DNA from: Halichondria panicea
Taxonomy: Eukaryota; Porifera; Demospongiae; Suberitida; Halichondriidae
DNA length: 64,000 nucleotides
Direction: 5' to 3'
NCBI RefSeq assembly: GCF_963675165.1
Contig: NC_087388.1
Span: 4,283,047 to 4,347,046, forward strand
This document shows positions 11,701 to 22,032 of this stretch, piece by piece. Each line of letters starts with the position of its first letter. Positions within the stretch are counted from its first letter, which is position 1. The notes beneath the pieces were generated by a model that was not told the origin of the DNA, did not search any database, and saw only the letters and a list, made by a program, of their open reading frames with translations. The position numbers and the translations under genes are program-made.

Positions 11701-14700
11701 TAGTCTAACTATACACATTGTTACAGATTTGTTGTCACACCCAGAATATTACCAATTACAATTGTCAAGACACAATGGAAGCAATAATGATTATTATACA
11801 TGCTATGCTGTACGTGGTCCTTATAGATTGTTGGGAATGAAAGATCACTGTACATATATAGCATACATTGTATAAGATGACATATTCGTGGCTTGGTTCA
11901 AAGCATGTGATTCACCAATAATTGTGTTGTGGTATAGATCAATAACAACAACAGATGTCCACCCATCCATTATTATGCCTCAGTGCATTTGCGCAAGCGA
12001 GGTATACGGTAGTGTGTTTGTGTGTGCATGTGTGTCCTGCTCAAGGATTAATGAAGTGAAACTGAGAGTTTCTATAGGCTTCTAGGCACATTCACTGACA
12101 CATCAGCATGCATGCACCCGCGGTGCTTCCATATACTTATACAGAAATCACATTAGATCTACATGTACTATATATACGTACATCAGTACTACTACATCAC
12201 TTCACCTATATATAGTCAGCTTGTCTCTATAATAACTTGTTTTTTTTCTCCTAATACAGAAACCTCTCCTACAGAAACCTCTCCTACACAGGGTCTTGGG
12301 ATAGAAGAGCACTATGCTGGTAAATCACCATTATCAATTGTCTGTAATATATCATGTACACGCAGAACCTCGATTATACGGCCCTCGATTATCCGGCTTG
12401 ACAATCGCGTGTCCCTATATACCTGGACACAGGCATTTTATCTTCTGCGCATCCACATAGACTAAATTTGCCCTGCTGTTTATCAATTATGTGGGTGGAT
12501 CAAGGTGTGGTTTATCTATTCGATTGCATGTCCGGTATATTCACTTATCCGGCCTCTCTGAAACCAAAGTGTCCGGATAATCGAGGTTCTATACTTTACC
12601 ATATATAGCGGGTATATTTCTAGGGTATAAACTTTTGCAGAAAGACTGTTAGAAAGTTTAATTTCCGTGCAAAGGCTCCTTTGATTGATGAAAATTCTAG
12701 TTAAGTGTGACCTGCGCATGCTGCAGGCGTGCCTGTATGACATCAGAAGTGTTATCTGAGCCGGCTATATATTTGCTTTGTTACCTTTTTTATTGCCCTG
12801 GGAACTAGGCTATAGGTATATCAGCCGTATGCACAATGTCATAGAGATGTACATAGCAGCTAGCTTATTGTAAAGGAGCACGAGTCCCCAAAAAAATAGC
12901 CGGTTCATGGCATACATGAATATATATATATACATACAGACAAAATTGCAGCGTTGAGCAGTACTACGCTCTCCCCAATTACCAATTATATGATTGAACG
13001 TTATTCATCTCAAATTTTTTTTTAATAGGAGATGGCGCTGGAGCAAAAGTCATGAACCCACTCAAATGTGAAGGTAAAATTTATACCTCAGATATGCACC
13101 GTCACTGTTTGGATTCCAAGTGTTGTTATGTTTACGTACCTTCATTGTATGGCATACGATTTGTTTTAAAAGTATGCACCACAAATTGAGCGATAAGCTA
13201 AAGAAGTGGCGCTAAACTTTGTGTTTGTGTAGCGACAAGCTAAAAGAGTGGCGCTAAACTTTGTGTTTGTGTAGCGACAAGCTAAAAGAGTAGCGCTAAA
13301 CTTTGTGTTTGTGTAGCGACAAGCTAAAAGAGTAGCGCTAAACTTTGTGTTTGTGTAGCGACAAGCTAAAAGAGTAGCGCTAAACTTCGTGTGCTACTAG
13401 ACTTTGTTTGTGTGGCGATAAACGTGGTGCTTGTTTGGTGGGCTAAATTTAGTGGTGCTAATTGTGTGATAGCATGTATAAGCTAAAACAGGGCGCTAAT
13501 TTTGTGCAATTTGATTTGTGATAAGCTAAAAATAGTGGCGCTGTTGTTTTTTTGTTCTGGGGGTGGCATGACGAAAGGAGGTTTAGGTTTGAAGCCTCTT
13601 TGGCTAAATCTTAGAATACTTCTAGACAATTCAGCAACACACTGTTACAGTATCAAAAAAGCATTGAAAGTTGTGCTTGATCTATATGTGCCTCTGCCTA
13701 GAGATCAGCATTTCTTCTAGTAGTTGTCCAATTAAGTTCAGTTAGGCAACATCTTAAACTTAATTACAGAAAGTCTGTATGTCTATAGTTGAGGAACATA
13801 TCCTCAGTGTTAAAGTGTCAAGGCACTCTGATATTACAGATAATGATATTACAGATGAAACGTGACTGACCAACCACTTCAATTATTTTCTTATTGGGCG
13901 TGGCCAGACCTACACCTAACCTCCTTTTGTCATGCCACGCCCAGACAAAATTATATCGACCAGCTTCAGTGTCGCTATACAAACACAAAGTTTAGCACCA
14001 CAAAGTTAGTGCCACTCTTTTAGCTTGTCACCCACACAAGCACAAAGTTTAGCGCCACTCTTTTAGATTATCGCCCATTTTTGTGGTGCATACTTTTGTA
14101 TGCCATAACCTTGTCAGTAGTACACATGCATAATTATACCCATGCATCTTTGTTATAATGTAGATGTTGATAGTACGTCACAAGACAAATTACTGAGTGA
14201 TGAAGGTGAGTAACATATACCAATCTTTAATTACCACATTGTGTAGAAATTCAATTATAGAGTGGTGTTTAGGCGAGATTCATTTTATTTTGTAGTACTT
14301 GCACTATATAGTTTGTACCTTAATTGATCTAGAGGGAGAGACAGTGAAGGAGCAGCTTTTATGAAAAATGTGGAAAATTGGATTGGTGTATCTTTGGCTA
14401 AATCTTAGAAGTCTACTTCCATAATAATTAGACAATTTAGCAAACACATTGTATCAAAAAGGCATTGAAAGTTGTGCTTGATCTATGTGCCTCTGCCTAG
14501 AGATCAGCATTTTAAACATAAATTTAATAATACAGAAATTCTTTGTCTATAGTTGAGGAACATATCCTCAGTGTTAAAAGTGTCAAGGCACTCTGATATT
14601 ACAGACCGACCAACAACTTTATTCACTACTAGTTGGGCGTGGCCAGACCTACACCTAGCTAACCTCTTTTTGTCATGCCACGCCCAGACAAAATTATCTA

Positions 14701-17700
14701 AAAAAGATGCACATGGCTCATATCACAAAATTACATTTAGCGCCGCTGTTTTAAGCTGCTTGTCACTACACAAACACTAAGTTTGGCGCCCCTCTTTTAG
14801 CTTATTGCCACACAAACACAAAGTTTAGCGCTACTCTTTTAGATTATCGCCACACAAACACTAAGTTTAGCGCCGCTTTTTAGCTTATCGCCCATTTTTG
14901 TGGTACATACTTTTGTATGCCATAACCTTGTCAGTAGTATACACATGCATAGTTATTATACCCATGCATCTTTGTAGGTCCGTCACAAGACAAATTACCG
15001 AGTCATGAAGGTGAGTAACATACCAATCTTTAATTAACACATTGTGTAGAAATTCAATTATAGAGTGGTGTTTAGACGATTCTTAATTAGTAGTAGTACT
15101 TGCACTGTAATTATAGTTTGTACCTTAATTGATCTAGAGGGAGAGACAGTGAAGGAGCAGCTTTTACCAAAAACGTGGAAAATTGGATTGGCAGTAGTAA
15201 TAGGTGTGTTTATATTAATAAGGACAAGCAAAGTGAGTTATTTGGTTCTCAACCTTTTCAGCAAAATTTGATGTAAGGGGAAGCAACTTTTTTATCAAGA
15301 AAGGTCACAAAGTTTAAGTCAGGCATATCAAAGGTCAATTTTTAAGCCATTAAATTTTGTTTTGACGATCTTTACAGCCTATCGCAATAAAAAGGAGATA
15401 TAGTGGTGTAAAGAAAGTGGGAACCAAGTAATTTACTTTGTCTGGCCTAATACTTTGCACTTGCAGCTATATAAGGAACGAGTGGTGCAAGCTGCGCTAT
15501 GCTAATGCCTCTCGCCATGTTTTGCTTTCGCTCTAGAGTGATATAGAAGAGGTAACTAGTTATGCCTCGAGGCGTAGCCGCACGAGGAATACGGTAAAGC
15601 TGACTGTGTGTGTGTGTGTGTCTGTCTGTCTGCGTGTCTGTTCCAGCTGTAACTGCTCAACGGTTGCAATGCAACAAAAACTAACAACTTCTATAGGCTT
15701 TTAGCCATGTTCACTGGGATTTTGATTCGTGGATTAGCTAACTAAAGCTTTTTTCTCTAGTTTGACTCACATTGAAGGCTATTGCAGTCTCTTCAGAATC
15801 TTTCATAGCATCATCCGTTCGCACAAACTTTCTATTCAACATAATAATGAGTTAACCTTGCACTAAAGCGCTAGCTTTTTGTTAGCTACAAGAGTCAGAA
15901 AAGATCTGTTAAGCATCTACCTATAGTAGTCACTTGTGAACTTGATCTCTTTGCAGACACACCCTTTAATAATTATTCCTGGATGTAATGCGCATGCGTG
16001 CTCACCCTGGCAATTAAGTGACTCTGATGAGGTTTCCACAAGGTTGAACGAACTTACTTATTTTTCTTGAGGTCCTGATATACCAGTAAGCCACAATGAT
16101 ATACCATATAGAATAGATAGCATGTACACAAGTCTGGTAACAATAGATACATGTACACAAGTATTTTCTCTGCTTGTTTAGATATACTGTGCTCTGTGCC
16201 TATGACAAAGGTTTGCTCCCACTATTTGGCTACAGACCATTATTTTGCGTTGTTTCAGTATCGTTGAAGATTATTCATCAAGCCATCAGATATAGGCTTC
16301 TGCCATTCAGCTCCTCTCCTATAATATGACTGTCTGTAATTCAATTCTGTCAACAATTGCAATCAACAATAATAACATATAATTATACCTCTTCACCTCT
16401 TCTAATGAGTGAAAGCAAAACAACAGCGAGAGGCATTAGCACAGCGCAGCTTGCAACACTCGTTTACTTTGCAGTGGCATAGGCAGAGAGGGGCTGATAA
16501 AGCTGGAGCCTCCCCCCCCCCTTTTAGGCTCCAGAAACTCCAACTCATTGGATCTGTCATCTAATCCTAGTAGATGGAAAAACTGTTTACCTTAGTAAAA
16601 TATCTTTTTTACGCTTTATTTGTCCTGCTCACGCAATAACGTTTTATGGTAACAAGAACCCCAGTTGAGCACTGCCCACCAAAAATCCTGGCTACCCCAT
16701 TGCAATGTTAATGTAATGTTTAGTAGGATATACCACACCTACAAAAGGATATGCACTCATTTATCCTTCGCTACCGTGGTTACTTCGAGGCGTAGGTATG
16801 TAACCACGATACCAGGTCACCCCTTCCATCTTTGCACATTAAAGCAGATAATTTTAATTAACGAATAATTTTCTTTTCGTGTAGGGATGCAAATTACCCA
16901 CAAAAACAGAGAAAATTAAGCCCTTCAAAAATTTAGCGGTAGATCAGGGTGCCTCATTGTTTTTGCTTGGTGATGAAGTTGCACATATTTTCATTTTTAA
17001 AGGAGCTATAGCTAACTGCATGTAACTTTACATTTCCCATAACTTTATACCGAACGTTTTCTACAGAAAAATAACTGCATGCCATTGTTTGTTTTTCTTC
17101 GCAGGTGTTCTGCTGGCAGCCATCTTTGTATCCCTACTCGCTTTCAGCTCTACATCTGGCCTATCTAGTCAAGGGTCCCACTTTGAAAACACAAGCCTCT
17201 GTAGAAACACGACTATATTGGTATCAAAACGTCTCAACACTCAATACTACGAGAGAATCATGTTTACACTCAAGCACGATATTGCAGAATTTCCAAACAT
17301 AACAACATGTGTGTTTGACTGCACCTATTCTGAACCACAGCTTTTTACTGCATTTGGGACCCACAACTTAACAAGTACCCACTCTGCTGTTTTTGATCCC
17401 CTCCCAACTCGTAGATACGCTCACATTCGTGAGAGTCATAATGTTCCAGAGCTAATATACATGTTGGAAGGTTCTACACTTCTGTTTTCTCTTAATAATG
17501 ATATTCCAGTGCCTCTACAACTTCACATACTAACATCGGCTGAGCAGTGTAGAGACTTTTACGCTGGGAAAATAAACTTGAGTGCTAGAAATTTCTCACT
17601 AAATGAGGCCAATAACTATACTGCTAATTTCACTGTACTCCCTGGTGAGCCCCCCTCATACTACTGTGGTGTATGGGTGATCGATTCGAATGTTACATTT

Positions 17701-18039
17701 AATTTCGCTGTTGAAGCATCTGTTGTAGCATACAACGTAAACTTTTACCAGCAGAGAGGATTTTGTCAACCAATATCGACACCATCATGCACCTTAACCT
17801 TTCCTTTATCTATTTTAGAGAGATATACATGTGTTCTGCTTTCTCAGCTTAACCCTTCAGCAACTGTATATAGTGCAAAAGTAGACGTTCAAACAACTTT
17901 TCCAAACCCAATTTTCAGTCTGTTTATTTCTCTTTGTGCTGTAGTTTTTACAATTATCATTGTTTTAGGTTTAAGTTGTGTTGTTCGGAAAGTTTGTAAA
18001 AGAAACCTTCCGACTCGACAATCATGTAGATTTAAGTAG
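8792..18039 (+). CDS. T2: Death domain / tandem DED-like / two-pass membrane protein
   Basis: Spliced model: 8792-9138, 10318-10508, 10591-10693, 10802-11358, 12260-12319, 13029-13073, 14164-14205, 14978-15010, 17105-18039 (770 aa). Exon 1 encodes a Death domain at residues about 8-95, with the helix-1 Trp (NKWRNIL), the VWLRGEE...SWKDVVEAL core and a final GIARALEE helix. Ser/Thr- and acid-rich linkers follow, then a helical region (about 215-399) resembling two DEDs and homologous to T1. Four microexons then lead to TM1 (about 460-480), an ectodomain with paired Cys and many N-glycosylation sequons, TM2 (about 737-760) and a basic tail. No signal peptide precedes TM1, so both termini are probably cytosolic. 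Death domains recruit partners homotypically (known). A surface receptor signalling through them is inferred. S2 lies 317 bp downstream. Confidence 0.75.
9275..9482. mobile_element. MITE of the TACCGTATAG family in T2 intron 1
   Basis: The arms ATATTTCGAGGGTATAAA and TTTATACCCTCGAAATAT are inverted, followed by CTATACGGTA. The same end motif recurs at about 34.1, 35.3-35.7, 37.4, 50.2, 51.1 and 52.4 kb, so this is a high-copy family. Confidence 0.65.
11415..12250. other. Long intron of T2 without further coding sequence
   Basis: The stretch around 11977-12085 shares phrases (GAGGTATACGGTAGTGTG, then GCTCAAGGAT) with 28.36, 30.2 and 49.3 kb, marking a fragment of a dispersed repeat. Nothing else was recognised. 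Confidence 0.4.
12362..12591. mobile_element. Tigger-like MITE in T2 intron
   Basis: The end GAACCTCGATTAT is inverted against ATAATCGAGGTTC, with internal repeats of CGATTATCCGGC. The element at 52587-52868 is the same family. The form matches pogo/Tigger-type MITEs. Confidence 0.7.
13189..13400. repeat. Minisatellite, 42-bp period, about 5 copies
   Basis: The unit starting AGCGAYAAGCTAAA begins at 13189, 13231, 13273, 13315 and 13357. The inverse of the same unit appears at about 13967-14095 and again at 14745-14890. The satellite therefore forms the arms of a larger inverted structure (about 13150-14107) within a T2 intron, probably a transposon with repeat-containing ends. Confidence 0.75.
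13600..15165. repeat. Tandem segmental duplication of about 0.8 kb containing a T2 microexon
   Basis: Sequence from about 13600-14380 is repeated at about 14390-15165, with an offset of 760-815 bp depending on indels. The duplicated block includes the microexon at 14164-14205 and its copy at 14978-15010. Both are phase 1 on both sides and encode an SQDKL core, so the duplication adds in-frame linker peptide to T2. Confidence 0.65.
15477..16464. mobile_element. DNA element of about 1 kb with TIRs, in last T2 intron
   Basis: The left end AACGAGTGGTGCAAGCTGCG and the right end, whose reverse complement is near-identical, are followed by the shared phrase ATGCCTCTCGC...TGTTTTGCTTTC. A partial relative lies at about 30160-30670. 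No transposase is visible. Confidence 0.6.
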
Positions 18040-18207
18040 CTTAATATTTTTTTTTAATTTTTAATAATAATTATGCTTGATACGCTAATTATTTTATTGT
18101 CCAGCATGCAATTAATGAGATGACGTAATTTGTATGCGTTGGGTAAAAGAAGGGGAAATCCCAGGTAATTTGTTAATAAGGGAAAGTCCCAGGTAATTTC
18201 TTAGCAA

Positions 18208-18280
18208 TCTGCAGCGCACACTATACATGTGTATAGTGTGCGCTTTCTTTTATGTACGTGTGAACATAAAAGAAAGGCGC
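18208..18280. promoter_or_regulatory. Two adjacent hairpins between T2 and S2
   Basis: GCGCACACTATA and TATAGTGTGCGC form one hairpin with a 6-base loop. It is followed directly by a second, CTTTCTTTTATGT paired with ACATAAAAGAAAG. They lie in the 317-bp gap between the T2 stop and the S2 start. They may be a small MITE, or they may act at the T2 3' end or the S2 promoter; the sequence alone cannot decide. Confidence 0.4.
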
Positions 18281-18356
18281 ACAGCTTCAATTCAGAACGA
18301 ATAATTATACAGTTGTTAACACTTAACGTGCCAAGAAACAAATTTGACCAGAAACG

Positions 18357-19761
18357 ATGACCAGCTCTCCAGAAATTCTAGCCATTGATGGAAACCATGT
18401 GGACTCTCCGTACCAAATACTGACCATCTCCATCTCAATCCCCTCAACTCTGCCTCCAGTTACATGTAGCTCAATGAAGGAAGCTGAAGAAGAGTTGGAC
18501 CTCTTCACTGCAGACAAACTATATGATCTTGTGAAATGCATGCAGAAAGTTGTCCAAGTAAGTCTGCATGTGAGAATCGATCGTGGCATCAGCACTAAGG
18601 TTTAGTTACACGTTTACTTTTGAGACTAGTGTACAGGAGAACAAAAAACCGAATAAACTGGTGCTAGATCATAAGGGTGAAATGTCCAATTGAGGGTTTA
18701 CTAGTCTTTTACTTTTTATGGCTCTAGAAATATAACATGGCCTGCAATCAAGCACAATGAGTTGATCCCCATTATAGTCTCGTGGAAATCGCATAATATA
18801 ATACCTTTCCTAATTTTTGCTACGTGACACTGAAGTGCCAAACTGGAATAACATTTTTGCTTGTGCATGCATTGAATTGCTATAAGCTATAATTTGAAAA
18901 AGACAGCAGCCAGCCCATTAGCCTCGAGACCAGCCGTTCGTTATCTGAAAGAACGCCTGGTCAAGTTCCAATGTACAACTCGTCTAGCTGAGCCAGCGTT
19001 TTACAGCATCATAATGATATTCATGCATGGGTAATACACCTTGTGTGGGCAATTATCGGTTCAAGAAATTCCTGGACCAATTAGACAAGTTGTACATTGG
19101 AATTGACCAGGCGTTCTTTCAGATATCGAATGGCTGGTCTCGAGGCTATACCAGCCCATCATGCATTTCATGAGGGGGTGGATTCCTATACTAAATTGCT
19201 TTCCTATCCAGGATTTTGAGGTAAATGATGCTCCTCACTACTATGGTTGGAGGGTGGCTGTGAAGGCTATTAGTACAGCAGAGTTTCATGCTGGGTATGC
19301 TGATGACTGTATAAAACCAATCGTTGAGCTCACTAGCTTGAGCTGTAATCCTCCTGCTGACCAAATAATGGATACTGTGACTCAAAAGAAGTATTTTCCA
19401 AAGTTGATCGAATGTCTGCTTGGAGGTCTCAGTTTATGTTGGCAAGACAAAGTCAAGTGAGTCGCTGCTTATGTTTTTTCTCATTATCAGCATTTTTGAG
19501 GGGGAATTCCTGGTAAAAAATCTGCATACATGCATGGTTAAACATTTGCTATTGTGCAAAGTGGGGTTGTACAGTTATAAAAAAGTAGAGACAAAGACAT
19601 AACTCATCCCATTCCGTTATCTCCCATGCAGTGTGACCTTTGCTGGTTACAGCAAACAAGTTATTGGCTTTTCTAAGAGCCCAAGTGTATCGAGAACTAA
19701 TTCACTCTTTGCCTTCTGGCAACAACAGTCTTTAACCATGAATCATAATTATGAAACATAA
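18357..19761 (+). CDS. S2: small protein of the S family
   Basis: Exons 18357-18557, 19212-19456 and 19632-19761 (191 aa), phases 0 and 2. The ATG context and the donor CAA|GTAAGT are clear. Residues about 20-65 carry the family's SISIPS...EELDLF...LYDLV pattern. Exon 2 contains a GWRV...FHAGYADDC stretch and a FPKLIECL helix. There is no signal peptide or TM segment, and no known domain. It is probably cytosolic and acid-balanced. It is a paralogue of S1 by gene structure and weak sequence similarity, and it follows T2 as S1 follows T1. Function unknown. Confidence 0.55.
18919..19148. mobile_element. MULE-like MITE in S2 intron 1
   Basis: The ends TAGCCTCGAGACCAGCC and GGCTGGTCTCGAGGCTA are inverted over about 55 bp. 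The copy at 58167-58403 is nearly identical and has a clean 9-bp target duplication. Here the duplication (CCAGCCCAT) is displaced by two bases. Confidence 0.75.
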
Positions 19762-20619
19762 AGTTTTAAGTTCTATAGCCTTTTTTCTATAAAGTTATAT
19801 AATTATATACAATGTGTAATTTTCCAAATATGTAAATGGAGAAGTGATTGGTTGATCAGAATGAAAACAATCAAAATTCCATATATACAGAGTTCTACTC
19901 CAGATTCTGGAGTAATTGTTATTCAGAGTCTACAATGGAGGGGAGTGTATACTTAGGGAATTCACATGCACTGTTTGCCTGTAAGAATAGGTCATTGTCC
20001 AACCTGAAAGTGCGTGGTGTATGATAGTGGTATACTAATATGGCTGGCTATAGTCGGCTTAATAAGATCATGCATGGTATATAGTATAGTTCAGTATAAT
20101 TATAGCTCTCACAATGTCCTTAATATACAGTTCATGATCATAATCTCTCGACTGCGGCTACATTAGGTCTCCTAAACAAGCCAAAAAATTAATTATGACT
20201 TTATAACAAATTCAAGATAATTACCCCCTATGCATATACGTATATTTGAAGGAAAATAGGCACCTCTGAGTGCAGCTCCTTATTAGTATACCCACTAACT
20301 GTGCATGCATATTAATAATCTCCCTGAAAGTGAATTTGAGGGTATAGTGCAGGTGGGGATGGGGAGTTGCAACCCATGCAAGGACAATGGCCCATTCAGG
20401 ATGTGGATTGGGTTCCACCCCATTACTAGAATAACAGACAATAGGTGCATGGTCTACTTTAACATCTCTATAATTATGTATATATAGGTGCTTGTGCAAG
20501 CAAACTGATGCTAGTAGATCTATAATTATAGTTATATATAGCTGAGACTATAATTATACTTATAGCTGAGTATATACTATAGACTTATATATACTAGACT
20601 AAGTATAATTATATGCAAT

Positions 20620-21912
20620 ATGAGTTTGGATCTAAAAGCTTTGGAGACAGAGGTTCTTCCCAGGCTGAGGGGAATTTCAGATAGGACTAATAGTGATGAT
20701 CCAGATAAGATATGGGTGGTGCTGCAGTATCCTGACTCTCTGAAAGTGACAGCTAGTAAGCTGCATGATCTCCTGGAAGCCTTGAGAACTCACCCAGATG
20801 ACCGGGTGAGTGTATATATTATAATGCTGCCTGAATTACTTTATAGCTAGATTTCACTTCCTATAATAAATGTTATATACATAATTATAATACAGAGCTG
20901 TGAGAATCACATTAGACAATTTGATGTTTAGACTTTAGCTATATTATACAATGTCATGCAGTTGACTAAACATTAGTGAAAACCTTAATTAATACAAGTC
21001 TAGAGCAGAACTGTTGGCCCACAAAACTAATAGATATTTGTGGTTAATTGTACAGCATAATTATTTTACATTTTACCACACATAATAATTACAACACACT
21101 ATACCACAATGATTAACAGCTAGCAATGGATCAATTTGAGTGGACTCTTTCTGGGAGAGTGAACTGCAAGGAAGACCAACAGTCCAGTGCTGAAGAAACA
21201 GATGAAGCTCTCACTGTACCAATGGTGGAAATAGAGCCGGCTATCACAAGTTACTACAGCGTGACGGCTCCAGTTTGCAGAACAGTTGTTCCACCCAACG
21301 ATAAACACAGCGTGGCGTGTCACACCGAAACAGTTATTGTTGACATGCGTTATAAGTTTCTTTCTAAGCAACTACATGGTGTCGATACATGCGTCATACT
21401 CAATGACGTTGCTGACAAAGTTCGAGACATAATCACAAAGTACCTGATTTCTTCCTCTGACCTTGACAAGTACAGGTAGGTAGCAAACATATTAATTTTA
21501 GGAAGTAAGCTAATTATAGAAGGCCTTGGCTTATAATTATATCAGGGGTTGTGTTTTTGCTTTTCGTTAGGACCGGGGTGTATCACAGTGACTCACAAGG
21601 CCTTTCAGCCATTATAATTTATGACAATGCATAATTATATCCAGGCTGTATAATAACGAATTTCCTTCCTAAAATAACTCTGCACACAGTGTAAGTGCAT
21701 GGATAATCCAATGTTGCTAGGGTTCACAAAGAAGTGACTGTATGCATACATTTTGTTACTGTAGGGTGTATGTACTGAAACCACAACACCAGACTTCGTT
21801 TGGCATCTCTCCAAGAAGAAGTATGGAAATAACGGAATCATTAGGATTCCCAGCTATGGGAGATTTCATAGGCTCTCCTCCCCCTGAGAAAAAACTAAAG
21901 CTAGAAATGTAG
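20620..21912 (+). CDS. S3: small protein of the S family
   Basis: Exons 20620-20805, 21120-21475 and 21765-21912 (229 aa), phases 0 and 2. Residues about 25-62 are the family block DPDKIWVVLQYPD followed by an amphipathic helix. Exon 2 starts LAMDQFEWTLSGRVNC and later has YSVTAPV, VIVDMRY and a LNDVADKVRDI helix. Exon 3 begins VYVLKPQ and ends in a basic-acidic tail. It is very similar to S4 throughout. No known domain, signal peptide or TM segment. It runs convergently toward T3, with stop codons about 120 bp apart, so the two transcripts probably overlap at their 3' ends. Function unknown. Confidence 0.65.
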
Positions 21913-22032
21913 TTATCTTTTTATATAGTGTGTATTGTACGAATAATTATAATTATAATCATATAAAATATAGCTAGTTGATGTGATGAAGCTGTTAAGA
22001 TTGGAAAAAATTACAAAAATTGTCAAAACTGC

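Noticed and set aside
13189-14900. CRISPR-like array
   Set aside because: The repeats are contiguous 42-bp satellite units with no unique spacers, and the genome is eukaryotic.
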